Part shown: piece by piece, positions 44,901 through 56,162 of the stretch
Numbering within the stretch: the first letter of the stretch is position 1
Layout of the letters: the number at the start of each line of letters is the position of its first letter
DNA from: Mercenaria mercenaria
Lineage: Eukaryota > Mollusca > Bivalvia > Venerida > Veneridae
Direction of reading: 5' to 3'
Length of the DNA: 64,000 bases
Assembly: GCF_021730395.1 (NCBI RefSeq)
Contig: NC_069365.1
Location: forward strand, 22,790,001 to 22,854,000
Notes under the pieces: model-generated
What the model saw: only the letters and a program-made list of their open reading frames with translations
Told to the model about the DNA's origin: nothing
Databases searched by the model: none
Position numbers and translations under genes: made by a program

Positions 44901-47239
44901 TACTACAGCACAGAAGAACCTTAAGTTATTAGTTTATGTCTGCAGGTTTCAAGTATGGAACTGCAACATTAACGTAAAATTGTGCTAAATTTATTTCTGT
45001 AGATTCATGTGGCTTTTCATTCTTTTGGCTTCTCTAACATTTTGCTTCGATATGGAACTTGTTAATTGTCTTACAAACAAATGCGTCATGAATGTAACTT
45101 TCAACAAAGAAATTATATCCTTCATCAAATGACCTCTTTTTACCATTTTCCTTTATGAAAGCAGCACTGAATAATAGAAAATAACTTTGGTTTCCCAGAC
45201 AGCTTTTTAGTCCATTCAACGGAGCTTGAAGTTACCATTTTCTGTTTTAATACAATGATAGACTGGAAGCTCTAGAAATTGTGAGAAATGCAGTAAACAT
45301 GTGTATGAATGCAGAATATTTGATTTACATAAGCAGCCTTACAATTGCGTCACTCAGTTTTTCACACTTTACTCTGTACTTCTTGATTTCTTTAGAGAAA
45401 GAGCAACACTTGCCGTACATTCACTGGATAAAAATGATCAGATATTCCTATGTTTTGCTCACAAAGGTGTCAGTAAAAGGTCCAGTATACAGTGAGGCCC
45501 ACTGGTCCTTAGTCTATAAATCCAGACTTAAACTCGCCAATGCGAGCGGGTGAGTGGAATTTTACACCCTTGGAAACTGTTGGCAGGATTTTAAAGGTAT
45601 TCAACAGATGGTCCTTGTGGGATACTTGCACGTTTGATAAACCGGAAGTGATGGCGTAACGTCATCTATCCGGAAAACGTGGAATAAAACCTGGATTCGG
45701 CGTACGGAAATGAAATTCAGTTTATGAATTAATAGCAACTTATGAGTAAATTTATTACAATGGCACTGTTACTGTCTTTCTAAAGTTAAAATATGATATT
45801 AAAACATCTGACACGTTAAAATTCAAAATAATTCTTTAAATTAGCGTGAAAAGTGCGGTTCACTTTAATCATCGTCAGTTATCATAAAATTAAGCACATG
45901 GACCTATACATTTTAAATCACCACATTATAGGCTATATGTTTATTTACAACTGTTGGAAGTTTCATTAAATTCTACATTGTAGAAAATTTTCTATTCGCG
46001 AAAATGTTATGAAAGTTATGATTTTCCCATAGACTTCCATTATGAAAAATTGTGTGACGTCTAATTTTTTCAAATCAGTCTAACAAAAAATCAAGCACAC
46101 GACCCTATCTTTTTTATTTGCTGAATTTTCTAGGTATATTCTGAAGTTTTGAAAAATTAGAGTTTAATCAAATTCTACATTGTAGAAAAAAAATCGATCC
46201 AAACGTGCAGAACTACCTAAAGTTTGTTAAAGGTTTTCTGATTTATCTAAAAACAAGAGGGGGCGTGGTTACTTTTCCCTATATATATAAAGTTGAAACT
46301 TTAAAAAATCTTTGTCAGAATCAGCATGCCAGATTTTAATTTCACACAAATGTACTTTCATTAGTGACCTTTTATGATGATTGATAGGAGTTTTCTTATT
46401 TGTCAGAAACAATAGCCATCAGGGAGCGTTGCAACTTTTTCACTTTTGTATATTGTGGAAACATTAACAATATCTTTCTCAGAAACAGCTGGCCTGATTT
46501 TAAAGTTACACAAATATTTGGGTTACCCTGTACAAAAATTTGCTTTCAATGGTCACTTTTCCCTATATCCTTTCCGCGCCTGTAACGTAATGAAACATAT
46601 TAGCGTTTGATGGCCCTTACAGAACCCTTGTAGAACCAACAGTTATTATACAAAATTCAATTTGAAACTATTTCTGAAAAGTCTAGGTCTGAAGCGCTCA
46701 AATATGGAAATAGTTGACATATGAGGCATATACTGACGCTTTTAGACAACATCAAAAATGACCTTTTGAATAATTTGAGGAAGTTCCAAAAATCGCCATA
46801 CACCCTTGCTCCATTATAGACCCCTGTGGGATTTGTGTTTATTCCGAGTTCAAATAATTTCCATACGCCCGTATTATGTGAACACCAGTGGCGGCGTGCG
46901 GTCGGCGTCCAAAAGCATATTCGCTTTCTTCAAACGGTTTTCATACTGTTTGTTGAAATGATGTTTTTTTATATATATATAGCTGATACGCTTTGAATTG
47001 TTACATTTCAATGTCATTCTTTTTCAGAATTACTTAAACATTTCTCTTGGAGATATGAAATTATATGTGTTCCATTTTATTTATGATGTATTTTTCTACT
47101 TGCATTATTATGTATGTATATTGATATTGATTTATTTATTGTAAGGCTGATAGGCGGCTCCCCGACCCCTATCACGCCATCGACGGGAAAAATAAATGGG
47201 GTAACCTCTTTCGAGGGCGCCCGAAAAAAAAGAAAAAAA
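44901..47239. other. Long stretch without a gene; old repeat material
   Basis: 45000-45260 has two overlapping minus-strand frames of about 60 codons without family features. Between 45950 and 46600 short segments recur: aaattctacattgtagaaaa at about 45970 and 46165, and tttgtcagaa...ttttaa...cacacaaat at about 46310 and 46475. This suggests an old duplicated or tandem element. At 47147-47180 a small hairpin (gataggcggctcc and ggggaccctatc-like) precedes aataaatgggg and an A-rich run, like the 3' end of a retroposed sequence. Confidence 0.35.
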
Positions 47240-47890
47240 AAAAAAAAACGGTTTTCCTCCGATCTTTACAAAACTTGCTAACAATGTTTGTTTGCATAAT
47301 ATCTCGGCCAAGTTCGATAACCATCCAAGTCGTCCCAGGCACTCTTTGATTATGGCCCTTTAATTACTCGAAATCTGCATATTTAGTCTTGTCCGCCCTC
47401 TCAGTTGAACAATTTTCATCCGATCTTCACCAAACTTGCTGATAATGTTTGTGGGCATGATATCTCGGTCAGGTTTGATAAACAGCCAAATCGCCTTAGG
47501 CACTTACGAATTATGACCCTTGAATTACTCGAAAAACTGCAAATTTCGCCTTGTCCGCTCTCTAAATCAAACAATTTTCATCCGAACTTCACCAAACTTG
47601 CTGATAATGTTTGTGGGCATAATATCTCGGCAAAGTCCGATAACCAGCCAAATCGCCACATGCACTTATGGATTATGATCCTTGAATTACGCGAAAAACG
47701 GCAAATTTACCGTTGCTCGCTCTATAAATCGAAAAGGTTTCTCCGATCTTAACCAAACTTGCTGACAATGTTTGTGGACCTGATATCTCGGCCAAGTTCG
47801 ATTTCCAGGCACCCTTGGATTATGGCCCTTGAATTACTCGAAATCTGCTAATTTAGCCTTGTCCGCCCTCTAAGTCGAACAATTTACCCC
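47240..47890 (+). repeat. Tandem array, ~165 bp units, four copies
   Basis: tccgatcttcaccaaacttg recurs near 47258, 47415, 47580 and 47741. Each is followed by ctgataatgtttgtgggcat, atctcggccaagttcgata, attatggcccttgaattact and cttgtccgccctctaa. The short open frames crossing it are by-products. One dispersed unit occurs at 25.6 kb. Confidence 0.92.
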
Positions 47891-48877
47891 TGTGCGTGAA
47901 GCTTGGCTATTGACAAATGCAAATGCGACTTTCGTTTTCAAGTTTAATCTGTTTACAGTCAAGCCTGTCCTAAGCGACTGCAAAGGGAAAGTTGAGATTG
48001 TGGTCTCTTAAGACAGGTGCGGATAGACTTCTGAGCATGAATTTCGGTAAAGAAGCTGTCATAAAGAAACAATTGCTACTATTATGGAGTTAATTTAACC
48101 CCGAATCGTGGGTGCGTATCATACACAGCTATAGATGATTTTTCAGCTTCAACACAAGTTTGTTTACGATTTTCGCAATTCTGGTAAAGGGAAACTACTC
48201 TTCGTGCTAATTGTCTTGGCTAAAAGCTACGATTGCCATTACGTTCGTAAGATCTGTTTACTTTCATTTTCTTTACTTCCGGAAACGGCTGAAGGTCGTA
48301 ACTTTCTGTGTTGTCAAAAACATGAGATTGTATTAAAAAGTGTCCGGTGACCTAAGGATATGTATGTAGTATAAACTTTCAAAACTATTTTCTTGTTTGC
48401 TATTGTCTCTTAGTACCTCTGTCCCAACCCACCCCAGTCCGCAACACACACAGTCACATTACCCGCTTGTTTGTTTTAATTGAAAGTCTGAAAACAATGA
48501 CACAATTTCAGAATAATTTCACAGATATCTCCTTCCATAACCATCTGCCAAAACTACTCAAGCAAGTGATGTAACTCAGGTGAGTGTTCTATGGCAATCA
48601 TGGCTCTCTTGTTAATAGAAGTACCCATGGAAAGGGAAGAAAATGTTAAAAGATAATTTTTGCTTTTATCTTGGTACATGTAATTGGGCATTTTTTTTAT
48701 ATTTTGTCTAAACATTTAAGGCATACTATTGTTATGGAATATTTTTTTCATGTTTTTGCTGCCTGCCAGAAAATTATATATACCATCATAAACATGTATA
48801 CTTATCTAATGCATGAACACTGCATGAACACTGCTTCATCTCTCACAAAATTAACTTTTTTTCTGTTATAGTTGCAT
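47891..48877. other. Unassigned
   Basis: Contains two short phrases I associate with dispersed bivalve repeats: gtcctaagcgactgcaaagg/gtggtctcttaagacaggtg (47970-48020) and caggtgagtgttctatggca (48577-48596). No gene. Confidence 0.4.
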
Positions 48878-49059
48878 TAATAGAATTCTGCATGCAATAT
48901 TTACATGTATTGATTTTCATTTTATTAATTTTATACCGCTTGAATGTTTACACTGCATTATAGTACTTTAATAGAATTCTGCATGCAATATTTACATGTA
49001 TTGATTTTCATTTTATTAATGTTATACTGCTTGAATGTTTACACTGCATTATAGTACTT
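48878..49059 (+). repeat. Perfect-looking 91 bp tandem duplication
   Basis: Two copies starting taatagaattctgcatgcaa at 48878 and 48969, identical except for two or three bases (ttttataccgc versus gttatactgc). A very recent duplication. Confidence 0.96.
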
Positions 49060-49269
49060 GAATGCACACATACAGAGATAATGGTGGATGGCTTACTATC
49101 GTATTTACTAGATTCTGTAATATCCGAAGGAACTAGCATAATCAGTTGCTAATATATAAACAAGCGTATTGTGTATTATTTATTTATTTATTTATTGGCA
49201 TATTTTAATATTATTTTGCTTTAGGATGATGGAGAGCTTTTGTTTCCTTTCTGATAAAAAAAAAAAAAA

Positions 49270-49340
49270 CAAGGGAGGAACTTTCATTTTGGCCCACCTG
49301 AAACCAAAGCGTTTTCAGGTGAGCTATTGTGATTTTTCTG
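49270..49340. repeat. Short hairpin: gcccacctgaaa / ttttcaggtgagc
   Basis: An inverted pair 8 bases apart at 49290-49326. The caggtgagc phrase is also found in the claudin-like introns (34900 and 63860), where it precedes taccca. Confidence 0.5.
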
Positions 49341-49769
49341 TGTCGGCATTATATTCTCTTCCAATGAAAGGCTGAAAAAAAAAATGGCGTGGAGAAAAGC
49401 AAAGAAAAAGAAACAGTAAGTTTGAGCTTATGTTGTTATTGTCTCGGCATTATCAGCTGGTCCCAGGTACTAGTATTATACTAAAAACAAAAAACTTTAA
49501 CTGATGCAATTGATTTTAAAGGTCAGACTGACATCTGGTTGGTTAGTTTTGAACTGATTTAAAGCTCAGCTGATGTAAGAATAGCGAGAGCTATTTCAGT
49601 TCCACCTGGGTATCGGCATCACACTTTTGTTAAAAGCTTTGAAACTTCTCTCAATATTTCCTTCGCCTACCAAATTCATTATTAACGAAAATTCTGCAAG
49701 AAGACATGGTTCATAATAATAATGAAAAATATATTTCGCCTAGGGTCATGAAACCATGTACAGAAGGAG

Positions 49770-49935
49770 AGCAGTGGTCTAGTGGTTAAACCCTAAGTGT
49801 CAGCAAGGGTTATGGGTTTGAGCCTTGCTTGAGTCAGTCAAACCCGCATCTCATATGACACCAGTACTGGGTTTTTCTCTTTGTCATGACCAAATGTTAC
49901 ATATCAATAATTCTATTCTTCATTAAGGTTTAAAT
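49770..49935 (+). mobile_element. tRNA-headed SINE
   Basis: Head: gagcagtggtctagtggtta (A-box region) and ttatgggtttgagcctt (B-box region), 34 bases apart. Then about 100 bp of body (cagtactgggtttttctctt). The head lacks a consistent acceptor stem, so it is not a tRNA gene. Confidence 0.65.
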
Positions 49936-50419
49936 GAAGTTTTAATGCTATTGGAAACAATCTGTAGTGTAATACAGACTATGACAGAGACAGATTTTAA
50001 CTGTGAAATTTAGTACTAGCAGAATAGAAGAATTTGATTTGTTTGATTTTGAAGCAGACTTTGAGAGTGTTTCAAATAAGCTTGAAACATAACTATCGGG
50101 CGACATCAGTTAGTATAAACTAAAATATGTAAAATGGCTAGCACAGGCAACACTATTGTCCTGTGGACACACGTCTAGTTTTCTCTAAAGCTGAACCAAG
50201 TCTTGTCTTCGGAAGATCTGAACAGCTTACCTTACATGGCATGTTTCTGGCATGGATTACCAAACATTGAAATAAACTATGCGGTACACTAGTTTATGGC
50301 ATTACCATTCTAAATAGCTTGATTTTGTCTTCCAACAATTTTAGCAGGACATGTTTTTAAACTCGGCTAAAGAAGTATGGAGAGCTGTCCTACTCGACCA
50401 TGCTTTGGCGTCCGTGTTC

Positions 50420-50940
50420 TTATTCCTCTGCACATTGGCTAAAGTTTTGATGCACATTCTTTTTATCTCTGTAATAACTTGATGGATTCGTTTCAAACTT
50501 AAATAGTAATTTCCACCATCAACAACATCATATGGCACAAGGGCCAATACTGACACCAATATTTTATGAATTGTTCCCCCTTTTTACTTAGAATTTCAGG
50601 TTGAAGTTTTGATGCACTTTTATTCTATTTCAGTTATCAAATTGATTTGATTCAAACTTAAGTAGTTGTTCCACATCATCGCCCACATCATATGTCACAA
50701 GGTGTAAAACTCTGACGCCAATATTTTAATGATTATGCCCCCTTTTACTAAGAATTTCAGGTTAAAGTTTTGATGCACTTTCACTCTATCTCAGTTATTC
50801 CTGAATTGATTTGATTCAAACTTAAAACAGTTGTTCCACCTTATCACCCACATCATATGACACAAGGTGCATAAATCTGGCACCAATTTTTCATAAATTA
50901 TGCCCCCTTTTACTTAGAATTTAAGGTTCATTTTGATTAA
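50420..50940 (+). repeat. Tandem array, ~170 bp units, about 3.5 copies
   Basis: aaagttttgatgcacttt (50445, 50610, 50767) and cccccttttac(t)tagaatttca (50578, 50738, 50903) alternate with ccacatcatatg.cacaagg. Units resemble those at 8.2 and 27.6 kb in layout (…tatgcccccttttacttag…). Confidence 0.88.
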
Positions 50941-51004
50941 TTTTCACTATAAATCAGTTATAACTACATGGATTTTATTCAAACTTGATGTAAAAAGTGG
51001 AATA

Positions 51005-51385
51005 AAATTGTTTTAAAGTATCTTAGATAAAAAGAGAAGTTACCTGTCACCAGCGTTCCAGAAAATAAATACTGCAAGAAAATTCAATTAAATTTCATGA
51101 AATATGATACAAGAAGTATAATATTTGAAATAAACAGATGTCGATAATATTACATGTGCAGGTAGCTGTTCGGACAAGGTGTTTAACTGGCAATATCAGG
51201 GTTGTGGTTTCTAGTCCTATGTCTGGCCATATCAGTTTTTTCCCAAAATTTTATAAGCAAACTTACCACTTATTTGACCAAACGTAACGTTATATTATTC
51301 ATTCATGAAAGGTTGTCATATTTAACCGTTGTGAGGGAGTGGAATAAAATTGTCACCAGAGTTCCAGAAAATATATACTACAAGA
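51005..51385. repeat. SINE-like sequence, inverted relative to 53.2-53.47 kb
   Basis: 51166-51345 reads, in the plus direction, a worn tRNA-like head (ggtgtttaactggcaatatc, gttgtggtttctagtcctat), then ttgaccaaacgtaacgt and aaggttgtcatattta. The same text occurs on the minus strand at 53465-53297. A further piece, 51005-51070 (tttaaagtatcttagataaa to ccagcgttccagaaaat), matches 53290-53220 inverted. Confidence 0.75.
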
Positions 51386-52179
51386 GAAAACAATCAAAAT
51401 TCATGAAATACATGAAGTACAATATGTCTTTTTGTATATTAAACTACTTTCATATAAAGTTGTTGTTATTGCTAACCTTTCATAGCTTTTTTTCTGGACA
51501 CTAACTGCTTTCGAGCAAAAGGGCACCCTTTAGTTGGCCATTGGAATAAAAAATAAGTCAATCAATTTCAGTTTACATTATGGTCTGACTAACTTGTTCA
51601 TTATTTCATTTAATAATTAAATGTAGGCCTAACAATTAAGCATTTAGATGTTCTATTGCATTTGTTTGGTACTAATAATTAGTCAGATTTTCTATTCCGT
51701 TTACTGAGTATTCAATATTAAAAGTTTGTCGATGTTCTATTCCAGTTGTTAGGTACTAAAATTTAGTTTGATGTTCTATTGACTGGTCACCAATGTTGAA
51801 TCAAACTACTAAGTCGATCAGTTACTGCCACTAAGTTAGTGATAATATATGAACAAAGAGTTTACTTAAAATCGTAGGCATGTGTTAGTAACTTCATGAG
51901 ATAGTTCTGGTTATTTCAAATTTTAACCGGTCTTTTCAATTTTTGTTTTTCTGTAAATTAAGCATGTGTATCAGAAAACATATAAAAACTGTTCTGTAGA
52001 TTCAAACTGGAAAGTATTTTAACGAAAATCATGTGGGTTCGGGACTAATGAATATGTGAAATTTAATCACAAATTCTTACTTATAATTAATAGTAGCTTA
52101 ATTTTGTTTATTCTTTAGCATGTCTTCCTTGATCGGCGTCGGCGTTGTTGTTGACGCTGGTGTTGGCATTGCCGGGTTA

Positions 52180-52655
52180 AGTTTTATGATTAGGTCAGTT
52201 TTTCTCCTAAACTATCAAAGCTACACTTGTTCACTGTCAATAGCTGACTCTGTGTAGCAAGAAACATAACTCCATCATGCATTTTGCCAAAATTGTGGCC
52301 TATTTTGGACTTAGAAAATATCATAAAAACTTACGGGTATGACAATATTTTTATTATACATAGATAAAAAAAACTTCAGATGAGCGTCTGCATCCGCAAT
52401 GCGATGCTCTTGTTTACCGGGGTACAACATTATGAGAATATTCTCCGTGACGATATGATAAAAGATAAGAGACATTGTGTCTGATATTATTCGTTCTCCA
52501 CCTCTTCGTGTTGGGAAGTTACTTACGGAGAACAGGTTTATACTGGTACAGAAACCAGGAACACTGATTTGGGTTACATAACTGAGATACTGTTGAAAAA
52601 CTCAAAGCAAACAAAATAAAAAGTGCGTGTTTACTAAATATTTCGGTGTATTGAT
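52180..52655 (+). repeat. Block paralogous to 28.0-28.9 kb, without the LINE
   Basis: ctccatcatgcattttgcca, ggacttagaaaatatcat, cagatgagcgtctgcatccg, gataaaagataagagacatt, ttcgttctccacctcttcgt, then acaggttt and gagatactgttgaaaa follow in the same order as at 28.05-28.34 and 28.80-28.92 kb. The junction where the LINE sits at 28.34 kb is uninterrupted here (ggaagttacttacggagaac). Confidence 0.9.
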
Positions 52656-52669
52656 GATATAGCAAGATC

Positions 52670-53062
52670 TCCATATGATATGTTAAGAGAAGTTTTTAAG
52701 TTTATAAAATAATTATGCAAATCCATTTCTTAAAAAGTCACAAGAGCTCGAAACTGTTGTTACAGTTTAAGAATGACTCGGTATTTGATCTACTCCCCGT
52801 TTAAATGGGTCAACAATGTTGTTGTACTTATGAAACAGACTGGCCCGGTCTATAGGTTGGTCAGGGCTTCGGATATGCGATATGTATTGTATTTCGTCAT
52901 TATTTTTTAGCATAGATCGGCAGTGCTTCTTCCCCTTCAGTTTGGAACCGTCCATATTTACAAACACTTATATTTTATTAATCTTCGCCAGTAATTTCGG
53001 GCGTTTTCGCTAATTTACGCAATATTTGTATCCTGAAAATATCTCCATTGCTAAAGTAACAT
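52670..53062 (+). repeat. Block paralogous to 41.87-42.44 kb, without the MITE
   Basis: Same order of text as 41865-42113 and 42364-42440. At about 52919 the site reads gatcggcagtgc, whereas copy 1 has gatcgg-TA-element-TA-gtgc. Confidence 0.9.
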
Positions 53063-53077
53063 ATACGATTGACCAAT

Positions 53078-53470
53078 GACACGGCGGCGTAATGGTAAGG
53101 TGTCTGACTTCCACGCAATTTACCATGGGTTCGAAATAACTTATCGACACCTGTTTTGTTTTTACATATTATACTTTATGTACTATATTTCATGTATTTT
53201 TTTTGTCTCGTTATATTCATTTTCTGGAACGCTGGTGGCAGGTTCTTTGTGTTTTTATCTAAGATACTTTAAAACAAATTTATTTCACATTTTTATGTCG
53301 GGTAAATATGACAACCTTTAATAAATGAATAATAAATATCACGTTACGTTTGGTCAAATAAGTGGTTAGTTTGCATATAAAATTTTGGGAGAAAAGGATA
53401 TGGTCAGACATAGGACTCGAACCCACAACCGCGATATTGGCATCTAAACGCTTTGTCCGCACAGGTACCT
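53078..53470. mobile_element. Two tRNA-headed SINE pieces in opposite orientations
   Basis: Plus strand, 53082-53140: ggcggcgtaatggtaaggtg and accatgggttcgaaataac, an A box and B box in tRNA spacing. Minus strand, 53470-53290: a head with gcggttgtgggttcgagtcc and body ttgaccaaacgtaacgt, the same family as at 51.2 kb. The two heads face each other across about 150 bp of shared body text. Confidence 0.65.
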
Positions 53471-53525
53471 GCATACGCGGCAGTATATCAATTAAGAAGT
53501 ATGGGACGCCTAATCTGCCTTTGCG

Positions 53526-53924
53526 TGATAATTATTAGTTCGTCATGTGCAATTTCCAATATATTCTGTACAAATCATAATTTGTTATGTAGAAAAAGCA
53601 GTTTGTTATGTACATTTGCTATGTCCTGTACGTATTTTAGTTTGTGCTGTACAATAAATAGTTCGTCATGTGCATTTTCAAATATATTCGGTACAAATCA
53701 TAATTTGTTGTGTTGATAAAGCAGTTTGTTATGTATATTTACTAGTTTGTCCTGTACATATTTCAGTTTGTGCTGTGCATTCTCTAGATTGTTCTGTACA
53801 ATTAATAGTTCGTCATGTGCATTTACCAATGTATTCTGTACAAATCATAATTTGATATGTAGATAAAGCAGTTTATTATGTACATAGACTAGTTTGCCCT
53901 GTACATACCTCAGGTTGTGCTGTG
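53526..53924 (+). repeat. Array of 21-24 bp repeats in ~146 bp higher-order units (left arm)
   Basis: The basic word is a variant of atgtacatttactagtttgt. Six or seven variants follow in a fixed order (ctgtacaaatcataatttgt, atgtagataaagcagtttgt, atgtacatttactagtttgt, ctgtacatatttcagtttgt, ctgtgcattctctagattgt, ctgtacaattaatagttcgt). That order repeats about three times, so the array has a higher-order period. The right-hand array (57715-57992) has the same order on the other strand. Confidence 0.93.
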
Positions 53925-53926
53925 TA

Positions 53927-54218
53927 TTCTAGCATAAAACTGATGTTCTTGTCACTTTTTGGTGGTGTTTTAACAGGAGAAAAAAACGTGTGTTAGCTGA
54001 GAGATTCTCGCGCTCACGTGCTGTTAAAACACCTTTTTATATATGCGCGTCCCGAGGCAAAGTGTAAACGTATTACGGCCCCAGAACGGATAATTCAAAA
54101 GGAAATGACGTCAACGTGAAAACATCAACGTAGACTTTACCGCGCATTTCATAGAAATATAATGACGTTGAGGGAGAATATATTCATTTACTTGGTTTTT
54201 ACGCGTTTTATGCTAGAA
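53927..54218. mobile_element. MITE with perfect 14 bp ends TTCTAGCATAAAAC and TA duplication
   Basis: TIRs at 53927-53940 and 54205-54218, TA on both sides (53925-53926 and 54219-54220). An internal hairpin (ggtgttttaacag / ctgttaaaacacc) lies near the left end and two gacgtca-type words near the middle. It interrupts the 21-24 bp array. Confidence 0.88.
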
Positions 54219-54335
54219 TAGCGTTAGCGCATGTTCTTTTCGTGTAATAACATCTTCAGAATCCCTCGGGTTCGGGAACCAACCAATTCCTCTGGATTCT
54301 GCAGATGTTATAGCACGAAAAGAAACATGCGTTAT
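54219..54335. repeat. Foldback hairpin next to the MITE
   Basis: gcgcatgttcttttcgtg...aataacatcttcagaatcc on the left pairs with ggattctgcagatgttat..cacgaaaagaaacatgcg on the right with a few mismatches, leaving a loop of about 30 bases (54266-54292). Confidence 0.85.
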
Positions 54336-54540
54336 CCCTACATTCACTAGTTTGTGCTGTACAATTAAACGTCATCTGCATTTTCAAATATATTTGGTAC
54401 AAATCATAATTTGTTATGTATATAAACGTGTACCAGACAAACTAGTAAACGTACATAACAAACTATTTTATCTACATAACAAATTATGATTTGCACCGAA
54501 TATATTGGTAAATGCACATGACAAACTATTATTTTCCAGC
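54336..54540. repeat. 21-24 bp repeat array continues, then switches strand
   Basis: 54345-54425 carries the words in plus orientation (cactagtttgtgctgtacaa). From about 54432 the same words appear inverted (cagacaaactagtaaacgta, acataacaaattatgatttg) up to the left limit of the retroelement. The switch lies near 54428. Confidence 0.85.
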
Positions 54541-54574
54541 AAGTCATTTGATTAAAGGGGGTAAAGGCAAGCGG

Positions 54575-55222
54575 TTAAGCCAACAAAAAGGCATCTGCAA
54601 ATAACATGTTCTCATACTGAGAGCGACAGATACATTGCAATGCCGAGATAAGCTTTTGTAATATGTGTATTGTTATAGGCTGCCTTGTATCATTTGTGCC
54701 TCTGATTCTACGTAGGGCTTCAAGCATACGTTTAACTATAAATTTCTTCGTGTTATCTTCAAAGTCATTAAGTTTATTGACATAGCTGATTGCGGAAATA
54801 TAACTATTTATTGATTTATATGCATATTGCTGTAAAGACATGTACGCTATATATTCAGTGATTTGCTGTACTTTGGGAGGCCATATAAGCTGTTGACCAG
54901 ATAGAGAGCAAAAGTTTGTAAACGAGGAGATGGCAGCGCTGTACTGTTTCTGGGTATTTTCTGGGATGTTACATGGCTGCTTTGCTGCGTCTGTCGGTAA
55001 CTCCCGGTATAATCTTGACCACTGAAAGCGACTAATAGAATCAGCAATGCTGTTTTGCTTCCCGCGCAAGTGCTTACCCTTAAACTGAATATTATTCTGT
55101 AATATTAAAAGCATTAAGGGCCGGATCAAGCTCATAACACGCTTATTTTTAGACGATTTACTGTTGAGGATATTTACTAAAGCCTCATTGTCAGATTTTA
55201 TCATGATCTTTTTGTTTTTCAT
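54575..55222 (-). pseudogene. Retroelement part: RNase H and N-terminal tyrosine-recombinase region
   Basis: KIMIKSDNEALVNILNSKS and KHLRGKQNSIADSISRFQ are RNase H features (the D of SDN and the final D in a N..AD..SR pattern). QKQYSAAISSFTNFCSL and ITEYIAYMSLQQYAYKSIN are typical of the helical DNA-binding N-terminal domain of tyrosine recombinases. Fossil piece of the element above. Confidence 0.85.
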
Positions 55223-55449
55223 AAACGTTCCCCAAAGTTGAAGTGCTAGAACTATGGGAATGAGTTCGAGATACGTAATATCAAGAAATATGTCGGCCTC
55301 CCAGTGATCTGGCCATTGAAATACACTCCACTGACCTTGAAAGTAACAGCCACATCCTAAATTTCTATTACCAGAGGAATCTGTATATAATTCGTAAGTA
55401 TGTGTCTTCTAACCAGTCTTTGTCATTAAACATCGCTACTCCGTTAAAA

Positions 55450-55638
55450 TCAGATAAAAAATGTAAGCCAGATTGTCGCATCTTCACGCATCTCATTAGT
55501 AACTCTTATAAAGTGAAACGGCTTTTTTCCTTGGCACATGACATCATAAAATCTACGTAAAAATGCCCTACCGGTAGGGATGGCTTTAGTTATAAAATTA
55601 AGTAACCCCACAATGGATTGTAGTTCGTTTAACCGCAC
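55450..55638 (-). pseudogene. Retroelement part: end of reverse transcriptase region
   Basis: LNELQSIVGLLNFITKAIP and GRAFLRRFYDVMC resemble the connection region between polymerase and RNase H in DIRS-type and related retroelements (the Q...G.L.......P....(L/F) pattern). Fossil piece. Confidence 0.75.
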
Positions 55639-55834
55639 TTTTTTCAGTGTAACTAGACGAGATAATTCATTTTTTGCTTTATTTGTTTTGTCTTCCGGGA
55701 CATGGATTGTTTGGTGTTTAGCTTGAAACCATATTTAAACCCAGACAGTAAATAGTTTGCGTCCTCCTGATTATAATCTGACAACTTTTCCCCCAAACTT
55801 GATAGGTTAATTGGCGTTAAACCTAAGTCCCATA

Positions 55835-56162
55835 GTACCGCCTCGGTAGCCTAGTGGTAGAGTGTCCGCTTCGAGAGCGGGAGGTCGTGGGTTCGATCCC
55901 AGGCCGCGTCATACCAAAGAAGTAAAAAATGGTACTAGTAGCTTCCTCGCCTGGCGCTCAGCATTAAGAGGATAGTGCTAGGACTGGTCAGCCCGGTATC
56001 AGTATAATGTGACTGGGTGGGGTATCATGTCACGTGTCTACGGCGTGATATTCCAGTGAGGCAGCACTATAAAGTTGGGCATTGTGCTCACTGCTACAAG
56101 TAGACACCGTCGTTTGTATGACTGAAAAATTGTTGAAAAAGACGTTAAACCCGAACACACAC
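55835..56162 (+). mobile_element. Complete tRNA-derived SINE with 14 bp target-site duplication
   Basis: The head from 55840 reads gcctcggtagcctagtggta (A box) to gtgggttcgatcccaggcc (B box), with an anticodon-like arm TCCGC-TTCGAGA-GCGGG. About 250 bp of body follow (ctcgcctggcgctcagc, tccagtgaggcagcac) and an end gacgttaaacccgaacacac. The flanks are exact copies of acctaagtcccata (55821-55834 and 56163-56176). It inserted into the fossil retroelement, on the opposite strand. Confidence 0.95.

Noticed and set aside
45034-45219. 61-codon minus-strand frame as a gene
   Set aside because: Overlaps another open frame, no family signature, no neighbouring exons.
47405-47752. 115-codon frame with internal repeats (NFHPIFTKLADNVCGH twice)
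   Set aside because: The repeats reflect the 165 bp tandem array rather than a repeat protein; no start or stop context is shared between units.
53526-53924. CRISPR-like array
   Set aside because: The units are contiguous diverged tandem words without unique spacers, in a eukaryotic setting; no cas genes.
54575-55222. Host recombinase gene
   Set aside because: RNase H directly precedes the recombinase region and a gag-like region lies upstream, so it belongs to a retroelement fossil.
55840-55912. Functional tRNA-Ser(CGA)
   Set aside because: No long variable arm, and the sequence continues into a SINE body with target duplications.
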